Numbered from the stretch's first letter, positions 6,256-18,194 are shown. The stretch: 62,242 nucleotides of DNA from Alicyclobacillus tolerans (GCF_001447355.1 NZ_JXBW01000019.1:1-62242), one strand, 5' to 3'. The notes: generated by a model not told the origin, from the letters alone. A program made the numbers and translations.

Positions 6256-9064
6256 ATCTGCGGCCACGCTTGCCAGTTGGCTTCCCCTTGGCCTTCTTCG
6301 CCTTGCCCCGACCACCTGATTGCGCAGCGGCACCGACTACCGCTTTGGCAGATTTCGCTCGCCTTGGCCGATCCGCCGACTCCATCGCTGCTCGCTCGCT
6401 TTGCTTGCGGCCCTTGGCCTTACCTGGGCCCTTTTTCGCAACGCCCGGTTCGCCTCTCGTGGGCCACGTACGGTAACCGCCAGTTCGCCGCTCTCCACGC
6501 GCGCGATCGCCAACTCCACCTGTTTCCCGATCCCACTTGGCAAACCGCTCGTCTGCACTTTGCCGCTGGCGTTTCCCACGTCCACCTTCAGCTTCACGCA
6601 GGGCACGCGGATCCGGGAATTCCGCGTCCCACTCGTCATATGGCATATCCGGCGGCGAAGCCGCATGCCGAACGTCGATAATGGGGTCTTCGTGATCCGC
6701 GCTTGGCACCGCGTCCCGCCGACGTCCGGCGCGGTCATAACCACCGCGCACCGTCTTCCCACGCAGCCTATCGCGCTTGCCACGCCCACCTATACCGCGA
6801 TCGCGCTGTTGGCGCCCACCACGCTCACTGGACATCGATTCGCGACGACGGATGCTCTCGCGCCGCTCCTTGGGCGACAGATCCTCATCGTACACGATGG
6901 CCTCGCCGCCTGCGCCGCCGACATACGTCGCTTCGCGCAGATGTGCGACGAGTCCGAAGTCGATACGCAAATCTTCCTTGCTCGCACGCGTCACCACGAC
7001 GCGAACAGGATCGCCAATGCGAAACACGCGGCGCGTGCGCTCGCCGATGAGCGCCATTTGGCGTTCGTTAAGAACGTAGTAATCGTCGTCGAGCGCACTG
7101 ATATGAATTAAGCCCTCAACGCCATTGTCGAGTTGCACAAACAACCCAAACTGGGTCGCGCTCGTGATGATGCCGTCAAATTCTTCGTCGAGATGCGCCT
7201 GCATGTACTCGACCATCTTAAGTTGATCGACTTCACGTTCCGCGTCTTGCGCAATCCGCTCACGTTCACTCGACTGACGGCTGGCTTCAGCGACGAACTC
7301 GCGCAACTTCTCCTCGCGCTCCGGCGAAAGTCCACCACTTAAGACCTCACGCATGATGCGATGGATGGTCAAATCCGGATAACGGCGGATGGGTGAGGTA
7401 AAGTGTGTGTAATAATCTGCCGCAAGCCCAAAGTGCCCCGTGCATTCCGGCCTGTATTTCGCCTGTTGCATCGACCGGAGCATGACTGTGGAAATCATGC
7501 GGGCTTCCCGCGTGCCTTCCACTTCGTTCAAGACTTCCTGCAGTGCGCGAGGATGTACTTTGCTACCGCCGACACCCTTCAGGTGATACCCAAAGTTGTG
7601 TAAAAACGCGTTCAAGTCCAGCATTTTGGCCGCGTCCGGCTCCTCGTGAATGCGGTAGACGAACGGCACACCAAGCCAGTGAAAATGCTCCGCGACCGTC
7701 TCGTTGGCCGCAAGCATGAATTCCTCGATCAACCGCTCCGCAATCGAGCGCTGGCGCGGCACAATGTCGACGGGCTCGCCGAGATCGTTCACCTTGACGT
7801 AGATTTCGTCGAAGTCAAAGTCGACAGCCCCGCGGCGCATGCGCTTCTCACGCATGATAAGCGCCAGTTGCTCCATCAACTCGAACATCGGTACGAGCGA
7901 TTCATATTCGCGGCGCAATTCAGGATCCTGATCCACCAAAATCCGCCGCACGTTGTTGTACGTCATACGCGCGGCCGTGCGGATGACGCTTGGGAAGATG
8001 TCGTGATGAACGACGCGACCCTGTTCATCAATCTCCATCACGCAGGACATCGTGAGCCGGTCGACTTGTGGATTGAGCGAGCAGATGTTGTTCGACAAGC
8101 GCTGAGGCAACATCGGAATGACGCGATCCACCAGGTACACGCTTGTCCCCCGTCGAAACGCCTCTTTATCGATCACGCTGCCCTCTTGCACGTAATACCC
8201 GACGTCGGCAATGTGTACACCGAGCTCATAGTGGCCATTTTCCAGCACTTTCACGTGCACCGCGTCGTCGAGATCCTTGGCATCGTCGCCGTCGATGGTG
8301 ACGATCACTTCACCGCGCAAATCGCGCCGCTTGGCAATCTCGGCCGGATCGATCTCGATGGGAATGGCCTCTGCGGCACGTAAAACTTGCTCCGGAAACT
8401 GCTCAGGCAACCCGTATTTGCGAATGACCGAGAGGATGTCCACGCCGGGCTCATCCGGATGCCCAAGCACCTCGACGACGCGCCCCACTGGCCCGTGCGT
8501 CGCGGACGGATACGACGTCAATTCGACGACCACGACGTACCCATCATGCGCACCGTGCGCGTCCTCTTTCGGCACGAAAATATCATCGGCAAAACGTTTG
8601 TCGAGCGGCGTGACGAACGCATGGTGCGCGTACAACGCAATTTTCCCGACGATTCGCTCGTTAGCCCGATCCACAACCTTCACAATCACGCCCTCGCGAT
8701 GCGCCCCCGTTTTGCCACGTACGTCGCGAACGCGGGCCAATACCTTGTCTCCGCTCATGGCGCCGTTAAGCTCCGTCGCGGGAATATAAATATCCGCTTC
8801 CGACTCCTGCTCAGGAATCACGAAACCAAATCCGCGCGCCTTCATCTGAAGCCTGCCCACAATCAAGTTCATCTGCTCAGGCAAAGCGTAGCGGTTATTT
8901 TTCGTGCGCATGATCTCGCCGCTGTCTTCCATTTGATTTAACAACTTCACAAAGTCCCGAAACTCCGACGCCCGCTCGACGTCGAAGACTTCACACAATT
9001 CTTGTGCGGTCAGCGGCGTGTAGATGTCGCTGGCCATATAGTCGAGCAGTTGTTCTCTTTGCAA
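6254..9064 (-). CDS. rnr: ribonuclease R with long basic C-terminal tail
   Basis: 936 residues, against about 780 in B. subtilis. It degrades structured RNA 3' to 5' and works with tmRNA/SmpB to clear non-stop mRNAs. Order: winged helix (1-60), cold-shock/OB domains (65-215), RNB domain with the metal-binding DAKDLDDAV at 261-269, S1 domain near 630-710. A tail of about 200 residues rich in R, G and K follows. The start is TTG 9064 with GGAGTGAG about 5 bases upstream; the protein begins QREQLLDYM as in homologues. It lies between the MFS gene and smpB. The tail probably adds RNA or ribosome binding; that is inference. Confidence 0.95.
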   Translation of the reverse strand: MQREQLLDYMASDIYTPLTAQELCEVFDVERASEFRDFVKLLNQMEDSGEIMRTKNNRYALPEQMNLIVGRLQMKARGFGFVIPEQESEADIYIPATELNGAMSGDKVLARVRDVRGKTGAHREGVIVKVVDRANERIVGKIALYAHHAFVTPLDKRFADDIFVPKEDAHGAHDGYVVVVELTSYPSATHGPVGRVVEVLGHPDEPGVDILSVIRKYGLPEQFPEQVLRAAEAIPIEIDPAEIAKRRDLRGEVIVTIDGDDAKDLDDAVHVKVLENGHYELGVHIADVGYYVQEGSVIDKEAFRRGTSVYLVDRVIPMLPQRLSNNICSLNPQVDRLTMSCVMEIDEQGRVVHHDIFPSVIRTAARMTYNNVRRILVDQDPELRREYESLVPMFELMEQLALIMREKRMRRGAVDFDFDEIYVKVNDLGEPVDIVPRQRSIAERLIEEFMLAANETVAEHFHWLGVPFVYRIHEEPDAAKMLDLNAFLHNFGYHLKGVGGSKVHPRALQEVLNEVEGTREARMISTVMLRSMQQAKYRPECTGHFGLAADYYTHFTSPIRRYPDLTIHRIMREVLSGGLSPEREEKLREFVAEASRQSSERERIAQDAEREVDQLKMVEYMQAHLDEEFDGIITSATQFGLFVQLDNGVEGLIHISALDDDYYVLNERQMALIGERTRRVFRIGDPVRVVVTRASKEDLRIDFGLVAHLREATYVGGAGGEAIVYDEDLSPKERRESIRRRESMSSERGGRQQRDRGIGGRGKRDRLRGKTVRGGYDRAGRRRDAVPSADHEDPIIDVRHAASPPDMPYDEWDAEFPDPRALREAEGGRGKRQRQSADERFAKWDRETGGVGDRARGERRTGGYRTWPTRGEPGVAKKGPGKAKGRKQSERAAMESADRPRRAKSAKAVVGAAAQSGGRGKAKKAKGKPTGKRGRR

Positions 9065-9184
9065 GGGAACTCACTCCATCGTCAGACTCGCCTTGGCGCG
9101 AACCGATACGTAATGTCTGTACTAGTATGGACACAAACAGGCGAGATCGCCACCCCTTCCCGTAGAAAGTTTTGCCGTAGACGA

Positions 9185-10351
9185 TCAGTGACTTGCCTGC
9201 CGCTGCGGTTTTAAAAAGTAGGAACAGACAAACAGGGCTGCTGCCAGTGCGACAAGGAGCCAGAACGATTGATGATAACTTCCGGTTGCGTCTTCAATGG
9301 CTCCTGCCAGCATCGGTACCACGCCGGACATGATGTAGCCGCCGCACTGCATCATGGCCGTCCAGCGACTCGCTTCGTCGCCTGTCGAAGCCTCATCGAG
9401 GGGTAGTATGAGCAGGATGGGAAACAGGCCGCCAAGTCCGATTCCCAAAAAGACGTCGGCAATCCAGGGGCCAGTCATACCGAGCGGCATTGCACACAGG
9501 GCCAAACCGATCACGGAAAACACGGCACACGCCATGAGCCAAGGCGTCCGCTTGTTGCTGCGATGCACGAGCATGGGAATGACGAGACTCGAAAACATTT
9601 GGATGACGGAGAACGTCGTCAGCACCACCCCCGCCCCAGCAGCCGAATACCCTGTTTGCTCGGCTTGTGGCGCGAGCCATGTCGTGACTGAATAATATAT
9701 GCCTGACTGCAAACCGAACGCAATCAACAACAGCCAAGCCCGACCGACATTCCACGGCAGCCTGCCCTTTGCCTGCTCTTCGTCGCGGAATCCGCGATCC
9801 GCCACAAGCACCGGCACCCACACCGCGAGTCCAAGTGCGGCGAGTACCGTCCACGTTCCCAAAGATGCTTGCCATGAGTGAAGCGCGGAGCCAAGCGGGA
9901 TCGACAAGCCAGCACTGACAGTGGCGCCAACGCCGATGCCGACCGAGTAAATGCCAATGATGGCCGCCGCACGCTCGGCAAAGTGCTCCTTGATGAAACC
10001 GGAGAGCAAAGGTCCAATCACCGCAATGCCGACGCCCGCCAAAAAGGCCGATACGAGCAAGAGCGCAGACGCGTGAACGAAAAAGCGCAACATCGTGGAA
10101 AGGCCAATGAGCACCATACAAGCGAAAATCGCTCGATCAATGCCCATTTTGTCACCGAGCGTACCTGTGAGCGGGGCGAAAATCCCCATGCAAAAAACCG
10201 GAATCGCGGTCAACAGGCTTGCGGTCAGGGAGTTCATGTGCAATGCGTGCTGAATTTGCGTCATCAGCGGGCCTATTGACGTAATGGGAGGACGCAAATC
10301 GAGCGACACAATAAAAATCGCCATAATTAAGAATCCTAATCTCTTTCCCAA
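9185..10351 (-). CDS. MFS transporter, CynX/NimT-like
   Basis: About 388 residues from TTG 10351 (GGAG 8 bases upstream); ATG 10324 is a second option. A longer reading to 10498 would run into secG and is unlikely. It has about 12 hydrophobic segments; the first contains LDLRPPITSIGPLM, as in CynX/NimT (cyanate/2-nitroimidazole) major facilitator proteins, and the loop GTLGDKMGIDRAI resembles the MFS motif A loop. It is an integral membrane exporter or importer; the substrate is not predictable. It sits between secG and rnr, the place occupied by an esterase gene in B. subtilis. Confidence 0.85.
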   Translation of the reverse strand: MGKRLGFLIMAIFIVSLDLRPPITSIGPLMTQIQHALHMNSLTASLLTAIPVFCMGIFAPLTGTLGDKMGIDRAIFACMVLIGLSTMLRFFVHASALLLVSAFLAGVGIAVIGPLLSGFIKEHFAERAAAIIGIYSVGIGVGATVSAGLSIPLGSALHSWQASLGTWTVLAALGLAVWVPVLVADRGFRDEEQAKGRLPWNVGRAWLLLIAFGLQSGIYYSVTTWLAPQAEQTGYSAAGAGVVLTTFSVIQMFSSLVIPMLVHRSNKRTPWLMACAVFSVIGLALCAMPLGMTGPWIADVFLGIGLGGLFPILLILPLDEASTGDEASRWTAMMQCGGYIMSGVVPMLAGAIEDATGSYHQSFWLLVALAAALFVCSYFLKPQRQASH

Positions 10352-10386
10352 CTCTATCACTCCGATCAAAGTCGCGTCTTCGCGCG

Positions 10387-10438
10387 AAAAAGGGGCCCGC
10401 CCTCTGTCATCACTAGGATGCACAGCGAGCAGCCCCTT
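10387..10438 (-). terminator. terminator-like hairpin after secG
   Basis: On the minus strand AAGGGGC (10438-10432) can pair with GCCCCTT (10396-10390), followed by TTTTT at 10391-10387. The loop is long (35 nt) and may hold inner structure. It lies between the secG stop and the start of the MFS gene. Confidence 0.55.
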
Positions 10439-10466
10439 GACATACAAAAATCTGGCCGCAGACGGT

Positions 10467-10709
10467 TCAATGAATGTTGTAGTGGTAAAAGGCCGCAATC
10501 AGCATGGTCACCAAGAACAACAAAATCGCCAGCACGACCGTCACTTTGCCGAGAAACGAATCGAGTCCCTTGGAGCGCCGATTTGACATTTGGTTGGAAC
10601 CGCCTGTAATGACGCCCGACAAGCCCGCACTTCTACCCGATTGGAGCAGGATGACAAGGACGAGCAACGCGCACAACGCCACGAGGACGATTTTCGCTGC
10701 TAACATCAT
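10467..10709 (-). CDS. secG: preprotein translocase subunit SecG
   Basis: 80 residues with two membrane segments (about 4-22 and 53-74) separated by the conserved cytosolic loop QSGRSAGLSGVITGGSNQM. SecG is the small non-essential subunit of the SecYEG channel that helps SecA-driven translocation. The start is ATG 10709, with GGAGGTGA 7 bases upstream. It lies downstream of eno and upstream of rnr-smpB-ssrA, the conserved Bacillales arrangement. Confidence 0.95.
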   Translation of the reverse strand: MMLAAKIVLVALCALLVLVILLQSGRSAGLSGVITGGSNQMSNRRSKGLDSFLGKVTVVLAILLFLVTMLIAAFYHYNIH

Positions 10710-10762
10710 CTGCTTGTCACCTCCGCTCCACGTCGTTTTCCAGTCTTAGTCTATCATGGCTG

Positions 10763-12109
<1,347 letters not shown>

Positions 12110-12161
12110 TCAACCGAAGGTTCAACCTCCAGCCGTACCGTTATCCTATCGACGTGGCCAA

Positions 12162-13733
12162 TCACTTGACGATGAGCGACTTACCTGTCATTGCCGGCGG
12201 CTGCTGTACGCCGAGCAAATCGAGCAAAGTCGGTGCCAAATCGGCCAAAATGCCATCAGCGCGAAGCTTTACACCCGGCAAAGTGACAATGCATGGCACC
12301 GGATTGGTCGTGTGCGTGGTGCACACTTCATGCGTGTCCGGGAACACCATCACGTCCGCATTGCCGTGATCGGCCGTGACAATCGCCACCCCGTCGACCG
12401 CAGCGATGGCATCGAGCACAGTCTTAAGACACTCGTCGACCGCTTCACAGGCCTTAATGGCTGCCTCAAGTGATCCTGTGTGCCCGACCATGTCCGGGTT
12501 GGCAAAGTTCAAGATCATTGTGTCGATCTCGCCGGATCGCATCCGATTGGCTGCTGCTTCCGCGACTTCGTACGCGCTCATCTCCGGTTTCAGGTCGTAG
12601 GTTGCAACCTTCGGCGACGGAATGAGAATCCGCTCTTCGCCGGGAAATTCAGCCTCTTGGCCACCAGAGAAGAAAAACGTCACATGTGGGAACTTCTCGG
12701 TCTCGGCAATGCGCAGTTGCGTAAGTCCTGCCCGCGAGACCACTTCGCCATATGTGTCATGCGGACTGTCAGGCGGGAATGCGATCTCGCCACCCACCGT
12801 ATCACTGTACTTGGTCATCGAAACGAAGTGCACAGACGGTGGATTGGCACCGCGATCGAACCCATGAAACTCGCTGTCTGTAAACGCCTGCGACAATTGA
12901 ATGGCACGGTCCGGCCGGAAGTTGAAGAAAATCAGCGAATCTCCGTCCTCCACGGTCGCAACCGGTTTGCCTTGCGCATCGACGTGGACAATGGGCAACA
13001 CGAACTCGTCAGTGACATCATTGGCATAACTCTTTTCCACAGCCTGCACCAGGTCTGTAACTTGCTCGCCTTCTGCATGCACCATCGCGTTGTAGGCCTT
13101 TGCGACGCGCTCCCACCGACGATCGCGATCCATCGCATAGTAGCGGCCGACGACGGTCGCAATCTGCCCGATGCCGAGATCGGCCATCAACGATTCAACT
13201 TGGCGGATGAAGCCTGCACCAGTCTTGGGCGACGTGTCGCGTCCATCCAGAAACGCATGAACTGCGACTTTCTGGACGTTCAAGCCAGCAGCCATGCGCA
13301 AAAGCGCAAGTAGATGGTCGATATGGCTGTGTACACCGCCATCCGAAACCAGACCACAAAGATGCAGAGTCTTGTTCTTGCGAACGGCGGCATTCATCGC
13401 CCGCTTTAGAACCTCGTTCTGATAAAAGTCGCCATCGCGAATGGCCTTGGTGATCTTGGTCAAATCTTGATACAGGACGCGACCAGCCCCAATGTTTGAG
13501 TGACCGACTTCCGAATTGCCGAACTGGCCTTCCGGTAGCCCGACTGCTTCGCCGCTTGCCTGTAGCTGCGTATGAGGGTATGTCTGCCAAAGATGATCAA
13601 ACGTTGGCGTCTTGGCCAGATACACCGCGTTACCTTCGTGCACTGGATTGAGACCGAAGCCATCCAAAATGATCAGCGCCACCGGTCCCTTGCCACTCGG
13701 GCGGGATCGACGTGCAAAAGCCGCATCCGCCAT
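12162..13733 (-). CDS. gpmI: 2,3-bisphosphoglycerate-independent phosphoglycerate mutase
   Basis: 523 residues. Alkaline-phosphatase-superfamily, Mn-dependent enzyme converting 3- to 2-phosphoglycerate. LILDGFG (metal Asp near 24) opens the phosphatase domain and the nucleophilic Ser is Ser74 in [15 protein letters not shown]-terminal metal ligands occur in TADHGNAD and THTTNPVP. The N-terminus is about 12-14 residues longer than usual. Its ATG overlaps the tpiA stop by one base (TGATG), with AAGGGGG 7 bases upstream, so the two are probably translationally coupled. Confidence 0.97.
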   Translation of the reverse strand: MADAAFARRSRPSGKGPVALIILDGFGLNPVHEGNAVYLAKTPTFDHLWQTYPHTQLQASGEAVGLPEGQFGNSEVGHSNIGAGRVLYQDLTKITKAIRDGDFYQNEVLKRAMNAAVRKNKTLHLCGLVSDGGVHSHIDHLLALLRMAAGLNVQKVAVHAFLDGRDTSPKTGAGFIRQVESLMADLGIGQIATVVGRYYAMDRDRRWERVAKAYNAMVHAEGEQVTDLVQAVEKSYANDVTDEFVLPIVHVDAQGKPVATVEDGDSLIFFNFRPDRAIQLSQAFTDSEFHGFDRGANPPSVHFVSMTKYSDTVGGEIAFPPDSPHDTYGEVVSRAGLTQLRIAETEKFPHVTFFFSGGQEAEFPGEERILIPSPKVATYDLKPEMSAYEVAEAAANRMRSGEIDTMILNFANPDMVGHTGSLEAAIKACEAVDECLKTVLDAIAAVDGVAIVTADHGNADVMVFPDTHEVCTTHTTNPVPCIVTLPGVKLRADGILADLAPTLLDLLGVQQPPAMTGKSLIVK

Positions 13734-14500
13734 CAGATAACCCCCTTCAGTGCCTGCGCCATCTCGACGAACGAGGACGGTTCAAGGCTCGCTCCTCCGA
13801 CCAACGCGCCGTCGATATCTGCCTCGCGAACAAAAGACGCAATATTGTCAGGCTTCACACTGCCGCCGTAAAGAATGCGCACCGAAGCAGCCGCCTCTGC
13901 TCCGAACAGATCGGTAACCAGTGCGCGAATCTCGCTCGCCACGTACTGCGCGTCCTCTGGGGTCGCCGTCTTGCCCGAGCCAATCGCCCAGACGGGCTCG
14001 TAGGCAATCACGGCCTGTGCGACTTGTTCTTGTGACAGGCCATCCAGGCCTTGTTGCACCTGACCCGTCACGACTTCCTTCGTAATACCGTCCTGCTTCT
14101 GCGAAGAATTCTCGCCGACACACAGCACCGGGATCATGCCAGCTTCCGCGATGGCCCGAACCTTGTGGTTGACCATCTGATCCGACTCGTTAAACAACAT
14201 GCGGCGCTCAGAATGTCCAGCCAGGACGAAACGCGTCCCGAATTCGGCAAGCATGCCCGGCGCGATCTCGCCCGTATACGCCCCTTCTTTTTGAGGATAC
14301 ACGTTTTGCGCCCCAACCTTCACGTTTGCGGGCAACATCACGCGCAAAACGTGCAAGCTTGTATATGGCGCACAGATGGCATATTCGACACCGTCGACCA
14401 GGGCCGCCGATTGCTGCCCAAGCGATTCCGCAAACGATCGCGCCTCAGCGACCGTTTTATACATCTTCCAATTGCCCATGAGCAAAGGTGTTCTTGCCAT
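13733..14500 (-). CDS. tpiA: triosephosphate isomerase
   Basis: 255 residues, a TIM barrel. Interconverts dihydroxyacetone phosphate and glyceraldehyde 3-phosphate. Visible landmarks: GNWKMYK with the active-site Lys, AGHSERR with the catalytic His, and [16 protein letters not shown] with the catalytic Glu and loop 6, plus YGGSVKPDN for phosphate binding. Start ATG 14500 has AAGGAGG 7 bases upstream. Lies 30 bases after pgk and overlaps gpmI. Confidence 0.97.
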   Translation of the reverse strand: MARTPLLMGNWKMYKTVAEARSFAESLGQQSAALVDGVEYAICAPYTSLHVLRVMLPANVKVGAQNVYPQKEGAYTGEIAPGMLAEFGTRFVLAGHSERRMLFNESDQMVNHKVRAIAEAGMIPVLCVGENSSQKQDGITKEVVTGQVQQGLDGLSQEQVAQAVIAYEPVWAIGSGKTATPEDAQYVASEIRALVTDLFGAEAAASVRILYGGSVKPDNIASFVREADIDGALVGGASLEPSSFVEMAQALKGVI

Positions 14501-14530
14501 GGACGCGCCTCCTTCCTCAACTGGGCGAAG

Positions 14531-15718
14531 TCACTTCTCTGCGATAACCGCAACCCCAGGCAACAACTTGCCTTCAAGAAATTCGAGTGAAGCGCCGCCG
14601 CCCGTCGACACGTGCGACATCTTGTCCGCCACCCCCGCCTGTTCCACGGCTGCCACAGAGTCGCCACCACCAACGATGGTCGTTGCGTCTGCTTCGGTCA
14701 TCGCTTCTGCAATCGCAAACGTGCCCTTCGCAAAGGCTGGCATCTCGAACACGCCCATCGGGCCGTTCCAGATCACCATTTTCGCGTTGCGAATTTCCGC
14801 CTGATACTGTTTTACCGTCTCCGGGCCAATATCGAGCGCCATCTCGTCAGGTTGGACGGCATCCACGTTGCGCACCGCATGCTCCGCATCAGCAGAAAAC
14901 GCCTTGGCGGCGACGACATCGACCGGAAGCAACAGACGGCTGTTGTGCTGTTTGGCAAGTTCAAGCAGACGCGCTGCCGTCCCTTTCGCATCCGCCTCGA
15001 CAAGCGACTTGCCCATGTCATAACCCTGCACGGAGAGGAACGTGTTCGCCATGCCCCCACCGATGAGCAATGCATCGACCTTGGGCAAAAGGTTTTCAAT
15101 CACACTGATTTTATCCGATACCTTGGCACCACCAATGATGGCAACAAACGGGTGTTCCGGATTGGCGAGCGCCTCGCCCATCACGCCAACCTCTTTTTCC
15201 ATCAAGAAGCCCGCAACACACGGCAAATAATCCGCGATACCCGCCGTAGACGCATGTGCGCGATGCGCAGTACCAAACGCGTCGTTCACAAACACGTCGC
15301 CGAGTTCTGCCAACTGCTTCGCGAGTTCCCTGTCATTCTTCTCTTCGCCAGCGTAAAAGCGGACATTCTCCAAAACGAGAATGGCGCCGTCGGCCAACGC
15401 GGCGACCGCATGTTCCGCAGTCTCGCCAATCGCATCCGGGCAGAACGACACCGATTTATCTGGCAACAGCGATTGTAAGTGACGAGCCACGGGAGCCAAG
15501 GAATACTTTTCGCTCCGCTCGCCTTTCGGCCGGCCAAGGTGGCTCATGAGGATGACGCGAGCGCCGTGATCAGATAGGTATGTAATCGTCGGCAGTGCGG
15601 CGCGAATGCGCGTATCGTCCGTGATTTCGCCCCCATCGTTCATCGGGACGTTGAAATCGACACGAACTAACGCGCGCTTACCGCGCCATGCGACGTCCTC
15701 AATCGTTCGTTTTGGCAC
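14531..15718 (-). CDS. pgk: phosphoglycerate kinase
   Basis: 395 residues from GTG 15718, chosen for GGGAGG 8 bases upstream; the open frame continues upstream without a plausible start. Transfers the acyl phosphate of 1,3-bisphosphoglycerate to ADP. Motifs: RVDFNVPM substrate-binding signature at about 19-26, [19 protein letters not shown], and the nucleotide-binding [13 protein letters not shown] near the C-terminus. It is the first gene of the minus-strand glycolytic cluster; the usual gapA and cggR are not directly upstream. Confidence 0.96.
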   Translation of the reverse strand: MPKRTIEDVAWRGKRALVRVDFNVPMNDGGEITDDTRIRAALPTITYLSDHGARVILMSHLGRPKGERSEKYSLAPVARHLQSLLPDKSVSFCPDAIGETAEHAVAALADGAILVLENVRFYAGEEKNDRELAKQLAELGDVFVNDAFGTAHRAHASTAGIADYLPCVAGFLMEKEVGVMGEALANPEHPFVAIIGGAKVSDKISVIENLLPKVDALLIGGGMANTFLSVQGYDMGKSLVEADAKGTAARLLELAKQHNSRLLLPVDVVAAKAFSADAEHAVRNVDAVQPDEMALDIGPETVKQYQAEIRNAKMVIWNGPMGVFEMPAFAKGTFAIAEAMTEADATTIVGGGDSVAAVEQAGVADKMSHVSTGGGASLEFLEGKLLPGVAVIAEK

Positions 15719-15776
15719 AGAAAAGACCTCCCATCTCCTGCTTGTCTCTTTGCACGGGTGTTGTGTTCGCAGTTGT

Positions 15777-15803
15777 ATTGTACCAGACCACTTCCTATGC
15801 CAA
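15777..15803 (-). promoter_or_regulatory. candidate sigma-A promoter of the pgk cluster
   Basis: Minus-strand TTGGCA (15803-15798) and TACAAT (15782-15777) separated by 15 bases, about 60 bases upstream of the pgk start. The spacing is short, so this is tentative. Confidence 0.35.
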
Positions 15804-15916
15804 AAGTACTTTAGCTGTTTCGGGGGACCAGGTCCCGTCGCAGGGCCGTCCGGACTATCGGCCGAGCTTGCTGAATATGAATGACAAAAGCGAGATCGCA
15901 TCGGAGGTGGCGGCAC

Positions 15917-16729
15917 ATGACCATCGGAATCATCGGCACAGGCCACATGGGCGGCATGTTGGCGAGGGCGTTCGCAAAGACGTCCGACGAGACCGTTTAC
16001 GTATATAACCGATCGCGCGCAAAGGCTGAGGCCGTTGCAGCGAGCTGTCCGCAGATTGTCATTTGTGACACATTGCAGCAAATCGCCGCGCTATCCGACG
16101 TGATCGTCGTCTGCACAAAAGCTGTCGACGGCGAACGCGTCGCCGAGCAACTGGGACGTTACCTGACCGCGGAGCAGTTGCTGCTCACGACAATTAGCAC
16201 GGTCGATCTCGCCCGCTGGCAGCGGCTCACCACAGCCACGCCAATTAAAATTGTGCCAAGTCTGACCCAATCGGTGCAAAAGGGTGTGGTGCTGATTACC
16301 TACCCCGATAACGTGGAGCGCGCCGTTTCGCAAGCAGTTGAACGTAGGCTTGCACGTATCGGTCAGCCTTATGTCGTGCGCGATACAGATGTACGCGTCT
16401 GTTCGGATCTCACAAGTTGCGGTCCTGCGTTCTTAGCTTATCTGTGCCAAACGTGGGCCATGGCTGCCAGTCGCGTCAGTGGTATCCCCTATGCTGAAAC
16501 GCAGTCGCTTGTGACCAACACGTTGATTGGTCTTGCAGCCATGCTTGAGCAAGGCATGGACTTTGGGCGGGTTCTCGAACAAATCTGCGTGCCAGGCGGC
16601 GTTACGGAAGCGGGTTTAGAAGCGCTGGCGGGAGCCGAAGAGATGTTTGTTAAGCTCCATGAAGTGACAGCTCGACATGCGCAGCCCAGTCGATCCATTA
16701 CACCGCTGCCCGCGCGCGACGCTCGCTAG
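15917..16729 (+). CDS. comER: ComER-like late competence protein / pyrroline-5-carboxylate reductase family
   Basis: 270 residues from ATG 15917, chosen for GGAGGTG 7 bases upstream. N-terminal Rossmann motif [11 protein letters not shown] binds NAD(P). [17 protein letters not shown] and [11 protein letters not shown] match the ProC C-terminal domain, and I judge the overall pattern closer to Bacillus ComER than to housekeeping ProC. ComER has been linked to competence-locus position and to sporulation and biofilm control in Bacillus. It is divergent from pgk and followed by a histidine kinase gene. A genuine proline biosynthesis role cannot be excluded. Confidence 0.75.
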   Translation: MTIGIIGTGHMGGMLARAFAKTSDETVYVYNRSRAKAEAVAASCPQIVICDTLQQIAALSDVIVVCTKAVDGERVAEQLGRYLTAEQLLLTTISTVDLARWQRLTTATPIKIVPSLTQSVQKGVVLITYPDNVERAVSQAVERRLARIGQPYVVRDTDVRVCSDLTSCGPAFLAYLCQTWAMAASRVSGIPYAETQSLVTNTLIGLAAMLEQGMDFGRVLEQICVPGGVTEAGLEALAGAEEMFVKLHEVTARHAQPSRSITPLPARDAR

Positions 16730-16804
16730 ACCGGGATTTCGGCCGAGTATCAAGGCGAATTCTGACAACCTTTGTCGAATATGCATGAATTCCACACGAT
16801 ACAC

Positions 16805-16833
16805 TTGTCAAAAAATTGAACGGAAAGCATAAT
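16805..16833 (+). promoter_or_regulatory. candidate promoter of the histidine kinase gene
   Basis: TTGTCA (16805-16810), 17-base spacer, CATAAT (16828-16833). If used, transcription starts downstream of the ATG at 16832 and translation would have to begin at GTG 16889. Confidence 0.4.
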
Positions 16834-16888
16834 GTTTTCAAAACATTTGTTGACACGAGCGTGCGATCCAAAAAGGTGGTTACTCAAG

Positions 16889-18175
16889 GTGAGCTATGCT
16901 TCGGCAAGTATCAGATTCGAAGACGTCGCATTGAACACGCACGTCCTGCAGACGTCCGACCACGCTTGTACAGACGAGGGGAACAGACGCCCGCGCGTTC
17001 TCGACTTCGAGCGCAGACTTGTGGAACACGAGGCGTTTTGTGGTGTCGTACGTGACTTTGTCGTAGACTTCCCATTTCCCGAGTCGCTCGTCTGCCTGGT
17101 GCTCGATGCGGATGGCGTGATCCTTGACCGAACCGTCAATGAAAGCGGACAACGGACCGCCTCCGTCGACGAACGACTTGAGTCGTTGACACCTGGCAGC
17201 CTATTTCCCTGCGTGACCGGAGCGCTGGACAAAGGGCGGGGTTTGCAGCGCAACGAAGTCGTATGGCTAGAAGAACACCCTTGGCGGGATAGTTGGCAAG
17301 TGGCAATGGTCAGCGTGTCGGATGGGAACGGTTCCGGACTTCGCAACATTGTGTTGGTGACGCGGACGGCCGTGCCGAATCTCTTTGTCAGGCAGACGGC
17401 AAGCGCTATAGCATACAGCGTTGCGCAAATCTGGACAAGCCTACAAAGCCAACCTCCTGTCGACCGTGGAAGATCCTTGATCGACCGCCTACGAACGAAA
17501 CTTCAGGAGTTCGAAAAGGTGTCGGCCTTGGCGCAACTCAGTGCCGGCATCGCACACGAGATTCGCAACCCGCTAACGACCGCCCGCGGTTTTTTGCAGT
17601 TGTTTGGCGAACGTTGCGAGCAGACAGACAAGGCGTACTTGCAGTTAACCATTCGCGAATTGGATAGGATCCAGGAACTTCTTGAGGACTTCATGGGGCT
17701 GTCGCGGCCCGATCACGAATGGCTTCAATCCATCGACGTTTGTCATCTGTTACAATCCGTGTGCCATTTTCTTCAACCCGAGGCGAGTTTATGCGGGGTT
17801 GAGCTGACCTGCTCAGTTCCCTCCGAGTCTGTATTTGCAACGGTTCGTCCAGGCCGCATTAAACAAGTGCTCATCAATTTAGTTCAAAACGCTGTACACG
17901 CCTGTGAAGGACGCACAAACGGCACGGTCAACCTGGTTCTGGTAGACCGCGGCGCCGATATCGACATCTCGATTGTCGACAACGGTTGCGGGATCGCCGA
18001 TACGCGCCAACTGTTTCGCCCATTCCATACGACAAAGCCGTCTGGCACAGGGCTTGGCATGTTTGTCAGCAAACACATCGTCGAGGCACACCGCGGTCGT
18101 ATTACGGTTAACTCTGAACTCAATTGCGGGACCGTGGTCTCCATTCATCTGCCGAAAACGCAACCCGTTACATAA
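16889..18175 (+). CDS. sensor histidine kinase, sporulation-kinase type
   Basis: 428 residues from GTG 16889 (AAGGTGG 9 bases upstream); the frame also allows ATG 16832 (447 residues), but that ATG overlaps a good -10 box. The N-terminal ~200 residues are a soluble, GAF/PAS-like sensor. The HisKA H-box is SAGIAHEIRNPL (His242 in the long form), the N-box QVLINLVQNAVHAC, and G boxes VDNGCGI and GTGLGM. It has no membrane segments, so it is a cytosolic autokinase like those feeding the Spo0A phosphorelay. No response regulator is adjacent. The sporulation role is inferred. Confidence 0.85.
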   Translation: MSYASASIRFEDVALNTHVLQTSDHACTDEGNRRPRVLDFERRLVEHEAFCGVVRDFVVDFPFPESLVCLVLDADGVILDRTVNESGQRTASVDERLESLTPGSLFPCVTGALDKGRGLQRNEVVWLEEHPWRDSWQVAMVSVSDGNGSGLRNIVLVTRTAVPNLFVRQTASAIAYSVAQIWTSLQSQPPVDRGRSLIDRLRTKLQEFEKVSALAQLSAGIAHEIRNPLTTARGFLQLFGERCEQTDKAYLQLTIRELDRIQELLEDFMGLSRPDHEWLQSIDVCHLLQSVCHFLQPEASLCGVELTCSVPSESVFATVRPGRIKQVLINLVQNAVHACEGRTNGTVNLVLVDRGADIDISIVDNGCGIADTRQLFRPFHTTKPSGTGLGMFVSKHIVEAHRGRITVNSELNCGTVVSIHLPKTQPVT

Positions 18176-18194
18176 TCCAGCAAACCAAATATAC

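Noticed and set aside
7646-8383. Plus-strand open frame inside rnr
   Set aside because: Antisense to the well-conserved RNB domain, so it is a shadow.
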